A stretch of DNA of 64,000 nucleotides from Empedobacter falsenii (GCF_019308355.1 NZ_JAAGKM010000001.1:62001-126000); one strand, 5' to 3'; counted from the stretch's first letter, positions 33,575 through 43,424 are shown. Notes: a model not told the origin generated them from the sequence alone. Made by a program: numbers and translations.

Positions 33575-34648
33575 ATGTCTGAAAAAGATAGAAAAATTAG
33601 AGTTGCCATCTCGATTGGTGATTATAACGGAATCGGAATTGAGGTTATCTTAAAAACCTTACAAGAAAAAGAAATAACAGAGTTTTTTACGCCTGTTATT
33701 TTCGGTTCAACCAAATTATTATCGTATCAAAAAGATCGTTTAAAATTTGACCGAATCAATTTTCAAGGTATTCAAGATGCGAATCAAATTGTAGACGGAA
33801 AAATCAATGTGGTTAATCTTTGGAAAGATCAAATTGATGTACATTATGGTAAAGTAACCAAAGAAGCTGGTGAACACGCTTATCAATCATTAAAAGCGGC
33901 TGCAAAATCTGTTTCAGATGGTTTTACTGATGTTTTGGTAACGGCTCCAATTAATAAAGATAATATTCAGTCCGAAGAATTTCATTTCCCAGGTCATACC
34001 GAATATTTAGGAGAAATTTGGGGAGGAAAACCTTTGATGTTCTTAGTTTCAGAAAAATTGAGAGTTGGTTTAGTAACGCAACATATTCCAATTAGCGAAG
34101 TTGCAAAACAAATTAATCCAAAATCTGTTTATGCAAAAATTCAACAAATTCATAAAAGTTTGATTGAAGATTACGCCATCGAAAAACCAAAAATTGCAGT
34201 TTTAGGTCTTAATCCTCATGCAGGTGACAATGGTCTGTTAGGATCAGAAGAAAAAGAAATTATTTCGCCAGTTATCGAGCGTTGCATTAACGAAAATCAA
34301 TTAGTTTTTGGACCTTATTCGGCAGATAGTTTTTTCAATCCAAGTAATTTAGACGCTTTTGATGCGGTTTTGGCCATGTATCACGATCAAGGATTGGTGG
34401 CATTCAAAACAATTAGTTTTGATGAAGGCGTTAATTATACAGCTGGATTAAAATTTGTACGAACTTCGCCAGATCATGGTGTGGCTTACGACATCGCAGG
34501 AAAAGGAATTGCAAACGAAGAATCATTTAAGGAAGCTATTTTTTCAGCGATCGAATTATATAAAAATCGAAACGAATACCAAGAGCTAACAAAAAATGTA
34601 TTGCAACATATCCATCTAAAATTAGAAAAAGGCGATAATAAAGAATAA
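33575..34648 (+). CDS. pdxA: 4-hydroxythreonine-4-phosphate dehydrogenase
   Basis: Oxidises 4-phosphohydroxy-L-threonine in the DXP-dependent pathway to pyridoxal 5'-phosphate. The 357-residue protein starts IRVAISIGDYNGIGIEVILK. It has the substrate and metal-binding regions VLVTAPINKDNI, FPGHTEYLGE, LGLNPHAGDNG, MYHDQGLVAFK and TSPDHGVAYDIAGKG, whose histidines bind the divalent metal. It is the last gene of the lptD operon. No obvious terminator follows; the next gene has its own promoter. Confidence 0.95.
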   Translation: MSEKDRKIRVAISIGDYNGIGIEVILKTLQEKEITEFFTPVIFGSTKLLSYQKDRLKFDRINFQGIQDANQIVDGKINVVNLWKDQIDVHYGKVTKEAGEHAYQSLKAAAKSVSDGFTDVLVTAPINKDNIQSEEFHFPGHTEYLGEIWGGKPLMFLVSEKLRVGLVTQHIPISEVAKQINPKSVYAKIQQIHKSLIEDYAIEKPKIAVLGLNPHAGDNGLLGSEEKEIISPVIERCINENQLVFGPYSADSFFNPSNLDAFDAVLAMYHDQGLVAFKTISFDEGVNYTAGLKFVRTSPDHGVAYDIAGKGIANEESFKEAIFSAIELYKNRNEYQELTKNVLQHIHLKLEKGDNKE

Positions 34649-34696
34649 AAATTTAAAATAAGTTGCAAAGAGCTATTAATTTTAAATAAATTAGAT

Positions 34697-34704
34697 TATC
34701 TTTG
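34697..34704 (+). promoter_or_regulatory. -7 promoter element of DUF177-rpmF
   Basis: TATCTTTG followed by CAC is an exact TAnnTTTG match 17 bp before the ATG at 34721, which implies a short leader. The best upstream TTG is too far away to be a normal -33. Confidence 0.6.
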
Positions 34705-34720
34705 CACACCTTTTTGTGGT

Positions 34721-35302
34721 ATGGACAAGTTAAAAAATTATAATATTGTATTTACAAGCTTGCCTTTTGGTAAGAGTGATTTTACATTCGAATTATCACA
34801 ATCGTTCTTTGATTTATTTGAAATTGAGCAAGATTTTGACAATCCTAATTTAATTGCAACAATTATTTTAGATAAAAAATCAACAATGCTTGAGTTAGAA
34901 ATCAGCTTAAAAGGAGACATTACAGTCCCTTGTGATTTGACTGGAGAATTGTTTCAACAAGAAATTTCAAATAATGCAGAATTAATTGTTAAATTTGGAA
35001 ACGAGTTTGACGATACTGATTTTGAAATGTGGGTAATTCCAAGAGAGGAATACCAAATCAACGTTGCGCAAGTTCTTTATGAATTGGCAATGTTATCAGT
35101 ACCAACAAAACGAATTCATCCAGATGTCTTGAATGGCAAAAGCGATTCTGAAATGATTGAATTGTTAGACCAATACAGCATTTACGAATTAGACGAAGAT
35201 GAAGAATACGAGCATTACGATGAAGACAACAACAATGATGACGATGACGATAATAACGACATTGATCCTCGTTGGGCAAAATTGAAAGATTTGAAACCTT
35301 AA
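34721..35302 (+). CDS. DUF177 (YceD-like) protein
   Basis: A 193-residue DUF177 protein, the usual partner upstream of rpmF. The family core shows in VPCDLTGELFQ and the later block INVAQVLYELAMLSVPTKRIHPD. The tail from about residue 165 is a very acidic run of Asp/Asn/Glu ending WAKLKDLKP. E. coli YceD and plant homologues are linked to 23S rRNA accumulation; that role is assumed from family. It is co-transcribed with rpmF 55 bp downstream. Confidence 0.87.
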   Translation: MDKLKNYNIVFTSLPFGKSDFTFELSQSFFDLFEIEQDFDNPNLIATIILDKKSTMLELEISLKGDITVPCDLTGELFQQEISNNAELIVKFGNEFDDTDFEMWVIPREEYQINVAQVLYELAMLSVPTKRIHPDVLNGKSDSEMIELLDQYSIYELDEDEEYEHYDEDNNNDDDDDNNDIDPRWAKLKDLKP

Positions 35303-35357
35303 TTGGTTTTTATTATTAAAATAAATTATAGAAATAAAGAAAAAAAAGTAGTTAGAT

Positions 35358-35555
35358 ATGGCACATCCTAAGAGAAGACAGTCGTCAACAAGAAGAGATA
35401 AACGTAGAACACACTACAAAATCGAAGCTCCACAATTAGCAATCGATAAAACAACAGGTGAAGCACATTTATATCACAGAGCTCACTGGTCTGACGGAAA
35501 ATTATACTACAAAGGTAAAGTAGTATTAGAGAAAGTACAAGAAGTTACTGAATAA
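35358..35555 (+). CDS. rpmF: 50S ribosomal protein L32
   Basis: A component of the large ribosomal subunit near the peptidyl-transferase exit. The 65-residue protein opens with [20 protein letters not shown], the L32 signature. There is no cysteine, so it is the zinc-free form of L32. It follows DUF177 in a two-gene operon and ends in a strong terminator at 35577-35607. Confidence 0.96.
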   Translation: MAHPKRRQSSTRRDKRRTHYKIEAPQLAIDKTTGEAHLYHRAHWSDGKLYYKGKVVLEKVQEVTE

Positions 35556-35576
35556 TATAATCTTCGAAAGATTTTG

Positions 35577-35607
35577 AAGCTGTTTCTAAAAAGAAACAGC
35601 TTTTTTT
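35577..35607 (+). terminator. Rho-independent terminator of DUF177-rpmF
   Basis: A perfect 11-bp stem (AAGCTGTTTCT with AGAAACAGCTT) has an AAAA loop and seven T. It starts 22 bp after the rpmF stop codon. Confidence 0.95.
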
Positions 35608-35620
35608 ATTTTTTTTTCAA

Positions 35621-35628
35621 TACCTTTG
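35621..35628 (+). promoter_or_regulatory. -7 promoter element of accB-accC
   Basis: TACCTTTG matches TAnnTTTG exactly, 52 bp before the accB ATG and 13 bp after the rpmF terminator T run. Confidence 0.6.
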
Positions 35629-35680
35629 AAATCGTTTTATAAAAAACAAACATAAAAGGTCAAATAAAAAACCGCATTAT

Positions 35681-36163
35681 ATGGACATTAAAGACATTCA
35701 AAATTTAATTAGATTCGTATCAAAAGCAGAAGTTGCTGAAGTAAGCATCAAACAAGATGACATCGAAATCAAAATCAAAACTTTAGCAAGCGTACCTGCA
35801 CAAGTTGCATCTCAACAAATTTATGTACCACAAGCTCCTGTAGCTCCAATTGCCGCTCCTCAAGCGTCAGCAGCTGCACCAGCAAATAACTCTACAACAT
35901 CAACAGAAGAAGAAAATAGTAATTTAATTACAGTTAAATCTCCTATGATTGGTACTTTCTACCGTGCTGCAGGACCAGGTAAAGAACCTTTTATTAATGT
36001 AGGTGATGCTATTGCTCCAGGTAAAGTTTTATGTATTGTTGAAGCAATGAAGCTATTCAACGAAATCGAATCAGAAGTTTCTGGAAAAATTGTAAAAATC
36101 TTAGTGGACGACGCTAGTCCAGTTGAGTACGATCAACCATTATTCTTAGTTGATCCAGCTTAA
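35681..36163 (+). CDS. accB: Acetyl-CoA carboxylase biotin carboxyl carrier protein
   Basis: Carries biotin between the carboxylase and transferase halves of acetyl-CoA carboxylase in fatty-acid synthesis. Of 160 residues, an N-terminal part (1-35) leads to an Ala/Pro/Ser-rich linker (37-78). The biotinyl domain then shows MIGTFYRAAGPGKEPF and the biotinylation site EAMKLF with Lys124. accC follows 20 bp later. Confidence 0.96.
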   Translation: MDIKDIQNLIRFVSKAEVAEVSIKQDDIEIKIKTLASVPAQVASQQIYVPQAPVAPIAAPQASAAAPANNSTTSTEEENSNLITVKSPMIGTFYRAAGPGKEPFINVGDAIAPGKVLCIVEAMKLFNEIESEVSGKIVKILVDDASPVEYDQPLFLVDPA

Positions 36164-36183
36164 TCAATTACATCTAAAAAATT

Positions 36184-37548
36184 ATGTTTAAAAAGATATT
36201 AATCGCTAATAGAGGTGAAATTGCAATGCGTATTATACGTACTGCAAAAGAAATGGGAATCAAAACGGTTGCCGTTTACTCTAAAGCAGACGAGACTTCA
36301 TTACACGTACGTTTCGCTGACGAAGCTGTGTGTATTGGTCCTGCTCCAAGTAAAGATTCGTACCTAAAAATGGCTAACATCATCGCGGCTGCAGAAATTA
36401 CTGACGCGGATGCTATTCACCCAGGTTACGGGTTTTTATCTGAAAACTCAACTTTTTCTAAAATCTGTGCTTCTAACGGAATCAAATTCATCGGTGCTTC
36501 TGCAGAAAATATCGAGCGTATGGGAGATAAAGCCAATGCGAAAGCTACTATGAAAGAAGCTGGTGTTCCTGTAGTACCAGGTTCTGATGGTTTATTAGAA
36601 AGCTATGAGCAAGCCTTAGAAGTTGCGCGCGAAATTAAATACCCAGTTATGATGAAAGCTACTGCCGGTGGTGGTGGTAAAGGTATGCGTGCAATTTGGA
36701 AAGAAGAAGATTTATTACACGCATGGGAATCTGCTCGTACAGAAGCTGCTGCAGCTTTTGGTAACGACGGAATGTATATGGAAAAATTAATCGAAGAACC
36801 ACGTCATATCGAGATTCAAGTTGCAAGTGACCAAAACGGTAAAGCTTGTCACTTATCAGAACGTGACTGTTCTATTCAACGTCGTAATCAAAAATTAGCA
36901 GAAGAAACCCCTTCTCCAATCATGACAGACGAATTACGTCAACGTATGGGAGATGCAGCAGTTAAAGCTTGTGAATATATAGGTTATGAAGGTGTTGGCA
37001 CAATTGAATTCTTAGTTGACAAACACGGAGATTTCTACTTTATGGAAATGAATACTCGTATCCAAGTAGAGCATCCAATTACTGAGCAAGTAACAGGTTT
37101 CGATTTAATTCATGAACAAATTATGTTAGCGGATGGTGAGCCAATCTCTGGTCAAAACTATTATCCAAACGGACATTCTATCGAGTGTCGTATCAATGCA
37201 GAAGATCCTTATAACGACTTCCGCCCTTCTCCAGGGAAAATTACAAATATTAATATTCCTGGTGGTAACGGTGTTCGTGTTGATACACACGTTTATGCTG
37301 GATATACAATTCCACCAAATTACGATTCTATGATTGCAAAAATCATTGTTACTGCACAAACGCGTGAAGAAGCAATAGCAAAAATGAAACGTGCGTTAGG
37401 GGAATTTTATATCGAAGGTATCAAAACAACGATTCCTTTCCACTTACAGTTGATGGATAATCCAGATTTTATCGCGGGTAATTACACAACTAAATTTATG
37501 GAGGATTTTGTTTTTGACGAATCTTACGCAAATTACGGAGAATTATAA
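36184..37548 (+). CDS. accC: Acetyl-CoA carboxylase biotin carboxylase subunit
   Basis: ATP-dependent carboxylation of biotin on AccB. A 454-residue ATP-grasp enzyme. N-terminal [31 protein letters not shown], the glycine loop [11 protein letters not shown], the signature [15 protein letters not shown] and [18 protein letters not shown] with metal ligands and catalytic Arg are all present. It is the second gene of the accBC operon and ends with the terminator at 37572-37602. AccA and AccD are not in the window. Confidence 0.97.
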   Translation: MFKKILIANRGEIAMRIIRTAKEMGIKTVAVYSKADETSLHVRFADEAVCIGPAPSKDSYLKMANIIAAAEITDADAIHPGYGFLSENSTFSKICASNGIKFIGASAENIERMGDKANAKATMKEAGVPVVPGSDGLLESYEQALEVAREIKYPVMMKATAGGGGKGMRAIWKEEDLLHAWESARTEAAAAFGNDGMYMEKLIEEPRHIEIQVASDQNGKACHLSERDCSIQRRNQKLAEETPSPIMTDELRQRMGDAAVKACEYIGYEGVGTIEFLVDKHGDFYFMEMNTRIQVEHPITEQVTGFDLIHEQIMLADGEPISGQNYYPNGHSIECRINAEDPYNDFRPSPGKITNINIPGGNGVRVDTHVYAGYTIPPNYDSMIAKIIVTAQTREEAIAKMKRALGEFYIEGIKTTIPFHLQLMDNPDFIAGNYTTKFMEDFVFDESYANYGEL

Positions 37549-37571
37549 GAAATTAAATTTTCGAAATATTG

Positions 37572-37602
37572 AAAATCCAGAACGTATATTCTGGATTTTT
37601 TT
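37572..37602 (+). terminator. Rho-independent terminator of accB-accC
   Basis: A perfect 11-bp stem (AAAATCCAGAA with TTCTGGATTTT) has a 6-nt loop and a run of T. It starts 24 bp after the accC stop codon. Confidence 0.92.
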
Positions 37603-37670
37603 ATGTCATTGTGTCAGCAAAAATCAAATGGCTTAATTGTTGAAAATATCACCTCAGAAAAGTAGTAAAT

Positions 37671-37760
37671 AATCAATTCAATCATTCCATCTAAAATCAA
37701 AATATCAAGTATTTGATAAGATTCCATCCGAATTGTTAATTTATAGTGATTGAATTGATT
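37671..37760. repeat. Structured 90-bp inverted-repeat element before tig
   Basis: Perfect 14-bp inverted ends (37671-37684 AATCAATTCAATCA; 37747-37760) enclose an 8-bp direct repeat ATTCCATC (37684-37691 and 37721-37728). Between those copies is a 6-bp stem with 4-nt loop (TATCAA-GTAT-TTGATA, 37703-37718). No coding sense is seen. It lies 40 bp upstream of the tig -7 element. The rest of the 279-bp gap holds only the accC terminator. Confidence 0.8.
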
Positions 37761-37800
37761 GTAATATTACTTTTTACTATTAAAAATCATTAATAATTTA

Positions 37801-37808
37801 TACATTTG
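37801..37808 (+). promoter_or_regulatory. -7 promoter element of tig-clpP
   Basis: TACATTTG (followed by CAC) matches TAnnTTTG exactly, 19 bp before the tig ATG. Confidence 0.6.
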
Positions 37809-37827
37809 CACTCCAAATTTAAGGTAG

Positions 37828-39147
37828 ATGAATATTACTAAAAATACAACAGACAAATTAAACGCAGTATTAACTGTAACTGTTGATAAGGCAGATTATC
37901 AAGAAAAAGTAGTTGATGTATTAAACCAATACAGAAAAACAGCTAACATCAAAGGTTTCCGTAAAGGACAAGTTCCAATGAGCTTTGTAAAAAAACAATA
38001 CGAACAAGCTGTTGTTTTTGATACAGTTAACGAAATTTTACAAAAAAGTGTATCTGAATACATCAACACAGAAAAATTATCAATCTTAGGAAATCCAGTT
38101 CCAGTAATGAAAGATGTTGATTGGGATGCTGATCAATTATCATTTGATTTCGAATTAGGATTAGCTCCAGAATTTGATGTTGATTTATCTAAAGTAGAAG
38201 TTGACAGCTACAAAGTAAAAGTTGCTGACGACGAAATCCAAAAATATGTAGATAATTTCGCTGCTCGTTTTGGATCATTAAAATCTTTAACTGAAGCTGA
38301 AGCTGAAGCTGTTTTGAAAGTAGAAGCTGCTGTAGAAGGACAAGAAGCTAAACCAACATTTATCCGTTTAGAAGAATTGAAAGATGCTTCTGCATTTATC
38401 GGTAAAAAAGCTGGTGATGTTGTAGAAGTAAATTCTAACGATATTTTTGACACTGCTGAAGAAGCTGCACAACAATTGAACACAGAAGTTTCTGAAGAAG
38501 GAACTAACGTTACGTATACAATCAAAGAAATTAACAAAGCTGAAAAAGCTGAAGTTAATCAAGAATTATTTGATAAAGTTTATGGAGAAGGAGCTGTAGA
38601 TTCAGAAGAAGCTTTCCGTAACAAAATCAAAGAAGAGTCAGAAAACATGTACAACAAAGAATCTGACAAACAAATTATCAATGATGTTGTAGCTAAATTA
38701 TTAGATACAGTTCAATTTGATTTACCAACAGAATTTTTAACAAAATGGTTAATCACTTCTAACGAAAATGTAACTTCTGAAGAGCAAGCGAAAGAAGAAT
38801 TGGTAAAAATGGACAAAGGTTTACGTTACCAATTAATCGAAGCTAAAATTGCTGAAGTTAACAATGTAGAAGTAAATGCTGAGGAAGTAAAAGAAGCTGC
38901 TTTTGCTGCAATCAAAGATCAATTAAAAATGTACGGTCAAACTTCTATTCCAGAAGAAACATTACAACAAATTGCAATGTCTGCTTTACAGAATCAAGAA
39001 GAATACAACCGTTTATCATACCAAGTGTTTACAGACAAAATGTTAGACATCTTCAAAAACAATGTAAAATTGAACGAGAAAGAAGTAACATTTGACGAGT
39101 TTGTTGACATTATTACAGAAAAAAATAAAGAATTAGCAGAAGCTTAA
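37828..39147 (+). CDS. tig: Trigger factor
   Basis: A ribosome-bound chaperone for nascent chains. In the 439-residue protein the N-terminal domain includes the ribosome-docking GFRKGQVPMSFVKKQYEQAV (about 41-60, with the usual G-F-R-K-G core). A central PPIase-like region (about 150-240) is poor in FKBP active-site residues. The long helical C-terminal arms run from about 250. Loss of canonical FKBP residues is common in Bacteroidota trigger factors as far as I recall. clpP follows after 50 bp with no terminator between, so the two are probably co-transcribed. Confidence 0.9.
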   Translation: MNITKNTTDKLNAVLTVTVDKADYQEKVVDVLNQYRKTANIKGFRKGQVPMSFVKKQYEQAVVFDTVNEILQKSVSEYINTEKLSILGNPVPVMKDVDWDADQLSFDFELGLAPEFDVDLSKVEVDSYKVKVADDEIQKYVDNFAARFGSLKSLTEAEAEAVLKVEAAVEGQEAKPTFIRLEELKDASAFIGKKAGDVVEVNSNDIFDTAEEAAQQLNTEVSEEGTNVTYTIKEINKAEKAEVNQELFDKVYGEGAVDSEEAFRNKIKEESENMYNKESDKQIINDVVAKLLDTVQFDLPTEFLTKWLITSNENVTSEEQAKEELVKMDKGLRYQLIEAKIAEVNNVEVNAEEVKEAAFAAIKDQLKMYGQTSIPEETLQQIAMSALQNQEEYNRLSYQVFTDKMLDIFKNNVKLNEKEVTFDEFVDIITEKNKELAEA

Positions 39148-39197
39148 TCACTTCTAAAAAATTCTTTATACCTTTCATTTAAAATCTAAATTTAATA

Positions 39198-39863
39198 ATG
39201 AAAAACGTAGGAGAAGAATTTAAAAAATATGCGCTGTTAGACAAAGGAATTAGCTCTTTACATATGGAGAGTTACATCCAAAATACAACGCCTTACATCG
39301 TTGAAGAAAGAAAATTGAACGTTGCACAAATGGACGTTTTCTCTCGTTTGATGATGGACAGAATCATCTTTTTAGGAACAGGTATCGATGATCAAATTGC
39401 CAATATTATTCAAGCGCAATTATTGTTCTTAGAAAGTGTGGATGCGACAAAAGACATTCAGATTTATGTTAACTCACCAGGTGGTGGTGTTTATGCAGGA
39501 TTAGGAATTTACGACACAATGCAGTTAGTAAAACCAGACGTTGCAACAATTTGTACAGGAATGGCAGCTTCTATGGGAGCAGTTTTATTATGTGCAGGTG
39601 CAGCAGGAAAACGTTCGGCTCTTAAACATTCTCGCGTGATGATTCACCAACCTTTAGGAGGTGCTCAAGGACAAGCTACTGATATGGAAATTACATTGAA
39701 GGAAATCTTGAAATTGAAGAAAGAATTATACGATATTCTTGCAACTCATTCTGGTCAAACTTTCGAGCAAATCGAAAAAGATGGTGAACGTGATTACTGG
39801 ATGACTTCACAAGAAGCAAAAGAATATGGAATGATTGACGAAGTTTTATTGCCTCGTAAATAA
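39198..39863 (+). CDS. clpP: ATP-dependent Clp protease proteolytic subunit
   Basis: The serine peptidase core that forms a double heptamer with ClpX. In the 221-residue protein the catalytic Ser125 is in [11 protein letters not shown], His150 in [10 protein letters not shown] and Asp199 in ERDYWM. The N-terminal extension before the fold is about 25 residues. A 15-bp-stem terminator follows. clpX is immediately downstream but has its own promoter. Confidence 0.97.
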   Translation: MKNVGEEFKKYALLDKGISSLHMESYIQNTTPYIVEERKLNVAQMDVFSRLMMDRIIFLGTGIDDQIANIIQAQLLFLESVDATKDIQIYVNSPGGGVYAGLGIYDTMQLVKPDVATICTGMAASMGAVLLCAGAAGKRSALKHSRVMIHQPLGGAQGQATDMEITLKEILKLKKELYDILATHSGQTFEQIEKDGERDYWMTSQEAKEYGMIDEVLLPRK

Positions 39864-39886
39864 TTTTAAATTCAATAAAAATACAA

Positions 39887-39920
39887 AAAAAGGATACTCA
39901 ACTTATTGAGTATCCTTTTT
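39887..39920 (+). terminator. Rho-independent terminator of tig-clpP
   Basis: A perfect 15-bp stem (AAAAAGGATACTCAA with TTGAGTATCCTTTTT) has a 4-nt loop CTTA and ends in T. It separates clpP from clpX. Confidence 0.95.
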
Positions 39921-40069
39921 CGTTTACAAATACTTAAAAATTTGTAAAACAAAAAGAAAGAAACATAAAAAACAATAATCTAAAATAAGATAACTTCATC
40001 CTTTATTTTACCATAATTTATACTGATAGAAATTAACAAATAAATATTTTCTATCTAAAAGAAAATAAA

Positions 40070-40077
40070 TACCTTTG
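40070..40077 (+). promoter_or_regulatory. -7 promoter element of clpX
   Basis: TACCTTTG matches TAnnTTTG exactly, 22 bp before the TTG start. An 8-bp inverted repeat (40045-40052 with 40060-40067) ends 2 bp before it. Confidence 0.6.
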
Positions 40078-40099
40078 CATCTTAATTAAGTATAGAAAA

Positions 40100-41248
40100 T
40101 TGGAAGAAAATAAGTGCTCTTTTTGCGGAAAAAGCAGAAACGAAGTAAATATTTTAGTGTCTGGAATCGACGGTAATATTTGTGATAATTGCATAGAACA
40201 AGCTCATGGTATAGTTTTAGAAGAATCGAAATTTAACGAAAATAACGATTTGATAAAACCTTTAACGCTAAAATCTCCGAAAGAAATTAAAGAGTTTTTA
40301 GATGATTATGTGATTGGTCAAGACCAGGCAAAAAAAATATTGTCGGTTGCCGTATACAATCATTACAAAAGAATATTATTAGACAAGGATAATGATGTAG
40401 AGATTGACAAATCGAATGTTATTTTAGTTGGAGAAACAGGAAGTGGAAAAACATTATTAGCAAAAACAATTGCTAAGTTATTAAATGTTCCATTTGCAAT
40501 CGTTGATGCAACTGTACTTACAGAAGCTGGATATGTAGGAGAAGATGTAGAAAGTATTTTGACGCGTCTTTTACAATCTGCTGATTACAATGTAGAGCTT
40601 GCCGAAAAAGGAATCGTATTTATTGATGAAGTAGATAAAATTGCACGTAAAAGTGACAATCCATCTATTACACGTGACGTTTCTGGAGAAGGTGTACAAC
40701 AAGCTTTGCTTAAAATTTTGGAAGGAACTATTGTTAACGTGCCACCAAAAGGAGGACGTAAGCATCCTGATCAAAAATTTATAGAAGTTAATACAAAAGA
40801 TATTTTATTTGTGGCTGGTGGAGCTTTTTCTGGAATAGAAAAACACATTGCAGATCGTTTGAAGAAACACGTAATTGGTTTCAAGAATGAGGATCACAAA
40901 GAAATCGAAAATCTTTTGGATGAAGTAAATGCACAAGATTTGAAAAACTTTGGTATCATTCCAGAATTAATTGGACGTTTACCAATTATTACGTATCTTA
41001 AAGCATTAGATAAAGAAGCGATGAGAGCTATTTTGACAGAACCAAAAAACTCTCTAATGAAACAATATACAAAACTTTTTGCCCTAGACGGAAAAGAGCT
41101 TGTAGTGACGGACGAAACCCTAAATAGAATTGTAGACCGTGCCAATGAACTGGGTTTAGGAGCTCGAGGATTACGAGCAGTTACGGAAGAAATCTTTACT
41201 GATTTAATGTATAACATTAAAGATTTACCAGAAAAAGTTATAATATAA
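40100..41248 (+). CDS. clpX: ATP-dependent Clp protease ATP-binding subunit ClpX
   Basis: An AAA+ unfoldase that feeds ClpP. In the 382-residue protein an N-terminal zinc finger has Cys6, Cys9, Cys28 and Cys31. Walker A is [13 protein letters not shown], the pore region [13 protein letters not shown], Walker [11 protein letters not shown], sensor and ClpP-contact segments include the IGF-type loop as VIGF, and a sensor-2 GARGLRAV closes the fold. The start codon is TTG at 40100; no in-frame ATG lies upstream, and the finger begins five codons later, so a later start would delete it. Confidence 0.95.
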   Translation: MEENKCSFCGKSRNEVNILVSGIDGNICDNCIEQAHGIVLEESKFNENNDLIKPLTLKSPKEIKEFLDDYVIGQDQAKKILSVAVYNHYKRILLDKDNDVEIDKSNVILVGETGSGKTLLAKTIAKLLNVPFAIVDATVLTEAGYVGEDVESILTRLLQSADYNVELAEKGIVFIDEVDKIARKSDNPSITRDVSGEGVQQALLKILEGTIVNVPPKGGRKHPDQKFIEVNTKDILFVAGGAFSGIEKHIADRLKKHVIGFKNEDHKEIENLLDEVNAQDLKNFGIIPELIGRLPIITYLKALDKEAMRAILTEPKNSLMKQYTKLFALDGKELVVTDETLNRIVDRANELGLGARGLRAVTEEIFTDLMYNIKDLPEKVII

Positions 41249-41281
41249 TCTGTTGAATAGTAACTTATTAATAAATATTTT

Positions 41282-41289
41282 TATATTTG
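41282..41289 (+). promoter_or_regulatory. -7 promoter element of the T9SS cargo gene
   Basis: TATATTTG matches TAnnTTTG exactly, 52 bp before the ATG at 41342. Confidence 0.5.
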
Positions 41290-41341
41290 TAATAAAATTA
41301 TTATTTAATTTAATAGAAACCTACCAAAAATAACATAATTT

Positions 41342-43417
41342 ATGAAAAAGAATCTACTTGCTTTATTCGTACTTGGTGCGATATATAGCGCTTCTGCGCA
41401 AGATACGTATATCAAAGACGCTGTGATAGTCAAAGTTAATCCTAATACTTTATTCTATAACGGAGGAAATGTAAATGTTAGTACAGATCAAATAACTGCT
41501 ACAACTGAGAAAATAATTAATCAAGGGAATATCCAAATTAAAGGTGGTTTTACAAACGTAAATGAAACTGGAAAAAACTTTGTAAACAAGTACACTAGCT
41601 CAACATCTTATGGTCAATTAATCATTAAAGATGCTAGTAGTGTTACAGGAAAAGTAGCTATTGAAAGATCTGTTCCTGATTTAACAAATGATGAATATAT
41701 TATCTCTTTACCATACAAAAACACATTAGCAAAAGATGTTATAAATTCTATGACTGGAGGTAATTTCTTTTCAGGAAATTGTGCTATTAATGTAGATTGT
41801 GGTTTAGACAAAAGGTATACTCAGTCTCTTTTTGTATGGGATGTAGAAGAAACAGAATATGATGCTGTTGATAACAATCATACTATTACTCCAGAACGTA
41901 GATATTTATTAAATTTAAGAAATGGAACTAATGTAAAGTCTACAATTAATTCTTTAGGAGCTGTTAATTCGTTAGTATTTGCTGGTATTCCTAATAACAA
42001 TCAAACAAATTATACTCTAAAAAGTGGATTAAAAGGAAAATCATCTGATTTTGCAAATCTTGCTTGGAAAGATTGGAAAAATAGAATCAATAATTATGCA
42101 GAGTCTTATGATTCTTATTTAGGAAATCAAACAGGAACTAAATATGATACTGATGTACTTTTTGGAAAAAACTTACATAGACTAGCAAATCCATTTACAT
42201 CAAATTTAGATTTATCAAATGTAAATACTAATTCTTCATGGATTACATTTGCTACAACTGCTGGCTCAAATCAATCACCAGCAAATGCTTGGGGAGCATT
42301 AAGATTTAGAGTATTCAAGGTAGCTAATGATTACATAATTAAATGGAATAGTAATTCAGGAAATACTAGTACAGGAAATACAACTGCACTTAGTGCTTAC
42401 TTATCAAAAAATGGATCAAATAATAATTATTTTTGGATAGGAAGTCCTGAGGCTTTATTAGTAAAACCATATGAATCATTCTATGTAGACTATTACGCTA
42501 TTAATTCATCTGTTAATGGAGGACGTATTGTTAGTGCTAATGTAAACCTTAAAGATAGTAATAAAACATTTAATAGTAATTTTATCACAACAGGAACTTC
42601 TAGTCCTGTTTATAGTAGAAGTTCACAAAATCAAACAAATCAAGACACCACATTACTTGATAATCAAGAATTAAAAGAAAATGGTTTAGTTACAGATTTC
42701 GATTTTACTCAATTAGAATTGTATTTAAGTCAAGAAAATACAATCCAAGGAAGTCCTGCTTATTTGTTGAATGCAAATTTTATGCAAACAGGTAACTCAA
42801 CAACAGCAAACACTGTAGATAACCCAATATTTTTCTATGAAGAAGACAAAGAAGGAAATGTATTGTTAGATTCTCAAACATTAACTAATCAATTCAATAA
42901 TGAAGATTATGTTGGTAAACCTTTAAGAATAGGTTTTTATAATTTAGAAAATGGTAAAAACTATCGACTAAACCTAAATCTTTATGAATATTCTATCTTA
43001 AACAAAGTACAAAACCTAAGCTTAGGTAAGTATTATTTATATGATAATGTTACAAAAAAAGCCATAGATGTTAGTGAGGCTACTGAATTAAGTTTTGTTG
43101 CTGATGATAAAATTAACGAACGTTTTGAGTTTTATTGGAATGAACTCCCAACTACGTTAGGAACAAGTGATTTAACTAGAACTGACGCTACTTTTCTTTA
43201 TACAAATAATGGAAGTCAGTATGTTAGATTTGAAGATAAAAATACAACAGCAGATATTTCAATTTTTGATTTAACTGGACGTCAAATATTTTATAAAACA
43301 AATATTATGACAAATACTGATTATAAACTTAATCTAGCAAATATACCTACTATGTATGTTGTTAAAATAACATATAAAGATGGTAAAGTAGTAACGAAGA
43401 AAACCATTAACAAATAA
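41342..43417 (+). CDS. T9SS type A sorting-domain protein, secreted, unknown
   Basis: A 691-residue secreted protein. The signal peptide is MKKNLLALFVLGAIYSASAQ. The long middle is rich in Asn/Ser/Thr/Tyr without a catalytic motif; early text (VIVKVNPNTLFYNGGNVNV) looks like beta-helix or adhesin-type repeats. The C-terminal 75 residues form a type A sorting domain (ISIFDLTGRQIFYKTNI, YVVKITYKDGKVVTKKTINK), which sends proteins through type IX secretion to the cell surface. The role is likely surface or adhesive, but that is inference. A tiny gene follows 7 bp later. Confidence 0.85.
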   Translation: MKKNLLALFVLGAIYSASAQDTYIKDAVIVKVNPNTLFYNGGNVNVSTDQITATTEKIINQGNIQIKGGFTNVNETGKNFVNKYTSSTSYGQLIIKDASSVTGKVAIERSVPDLTNDEYIISLPYKNTLAKDVINSMTGGNFFSGNCAINVDCGLDKRYTQSLFVWDVEETEYDAVDNNHTITPERRYLLNLRNGTNVKSTINSLGAVNSLVFAGIPNNNQTNYTLKSGLKGKSSDFANLAWKDWKNRINNYAESYDSYLGNQTGTKYDTDVLFGKNLHRLANPFTSNLDLSNVNTNSSWITFATTAGSNQSPANAWGALRFRVFKVANDYIIKWNSNSGNTSTGNTTALSAYLSKNGSNNNYFWIGSPEALLVKPYESFYVDYYAINSSVNGGRIVSANVNLKDSNKTFNSNFITTGTSSPVYSRSSQNQTNQDTTLLDNQELKENGLVTDFDFTQLELYLSQENTIQGSPAYLLNANFMQTGNSTTANTVDNPIFFYEEDKEGNVLLDSQTLTNQFNNEDYVGKPLRIGFYNLENGKNYRLNLNLYEYSILNKVQNLSLGKYYLYDNVTKKAIDVSEATELSFVADDKINERFEFYWNELPTTLGTSDLTRTDATFLYTNNGSQYVRFEDKNTTADISIFDLTGRQIFYKTNIMTNTDYKLNLANIPTMYVVKITYKDGKVVTKKTINK

Positions 43418-43424
43418 CCTAACT

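Noticed and set aside
37603-37827. tRNA or other known RNA gene in the accC-tig gap
   Set aside because: The inverted repeat does not fold into a cloverleaf and no known RNA motif is seen.
38208-38562. Overlapping open frames opposite tig
   Set aside because: They are antisense to the trigger factor coding region; their Ser/Ala-rich text is a mirror of tig codons.
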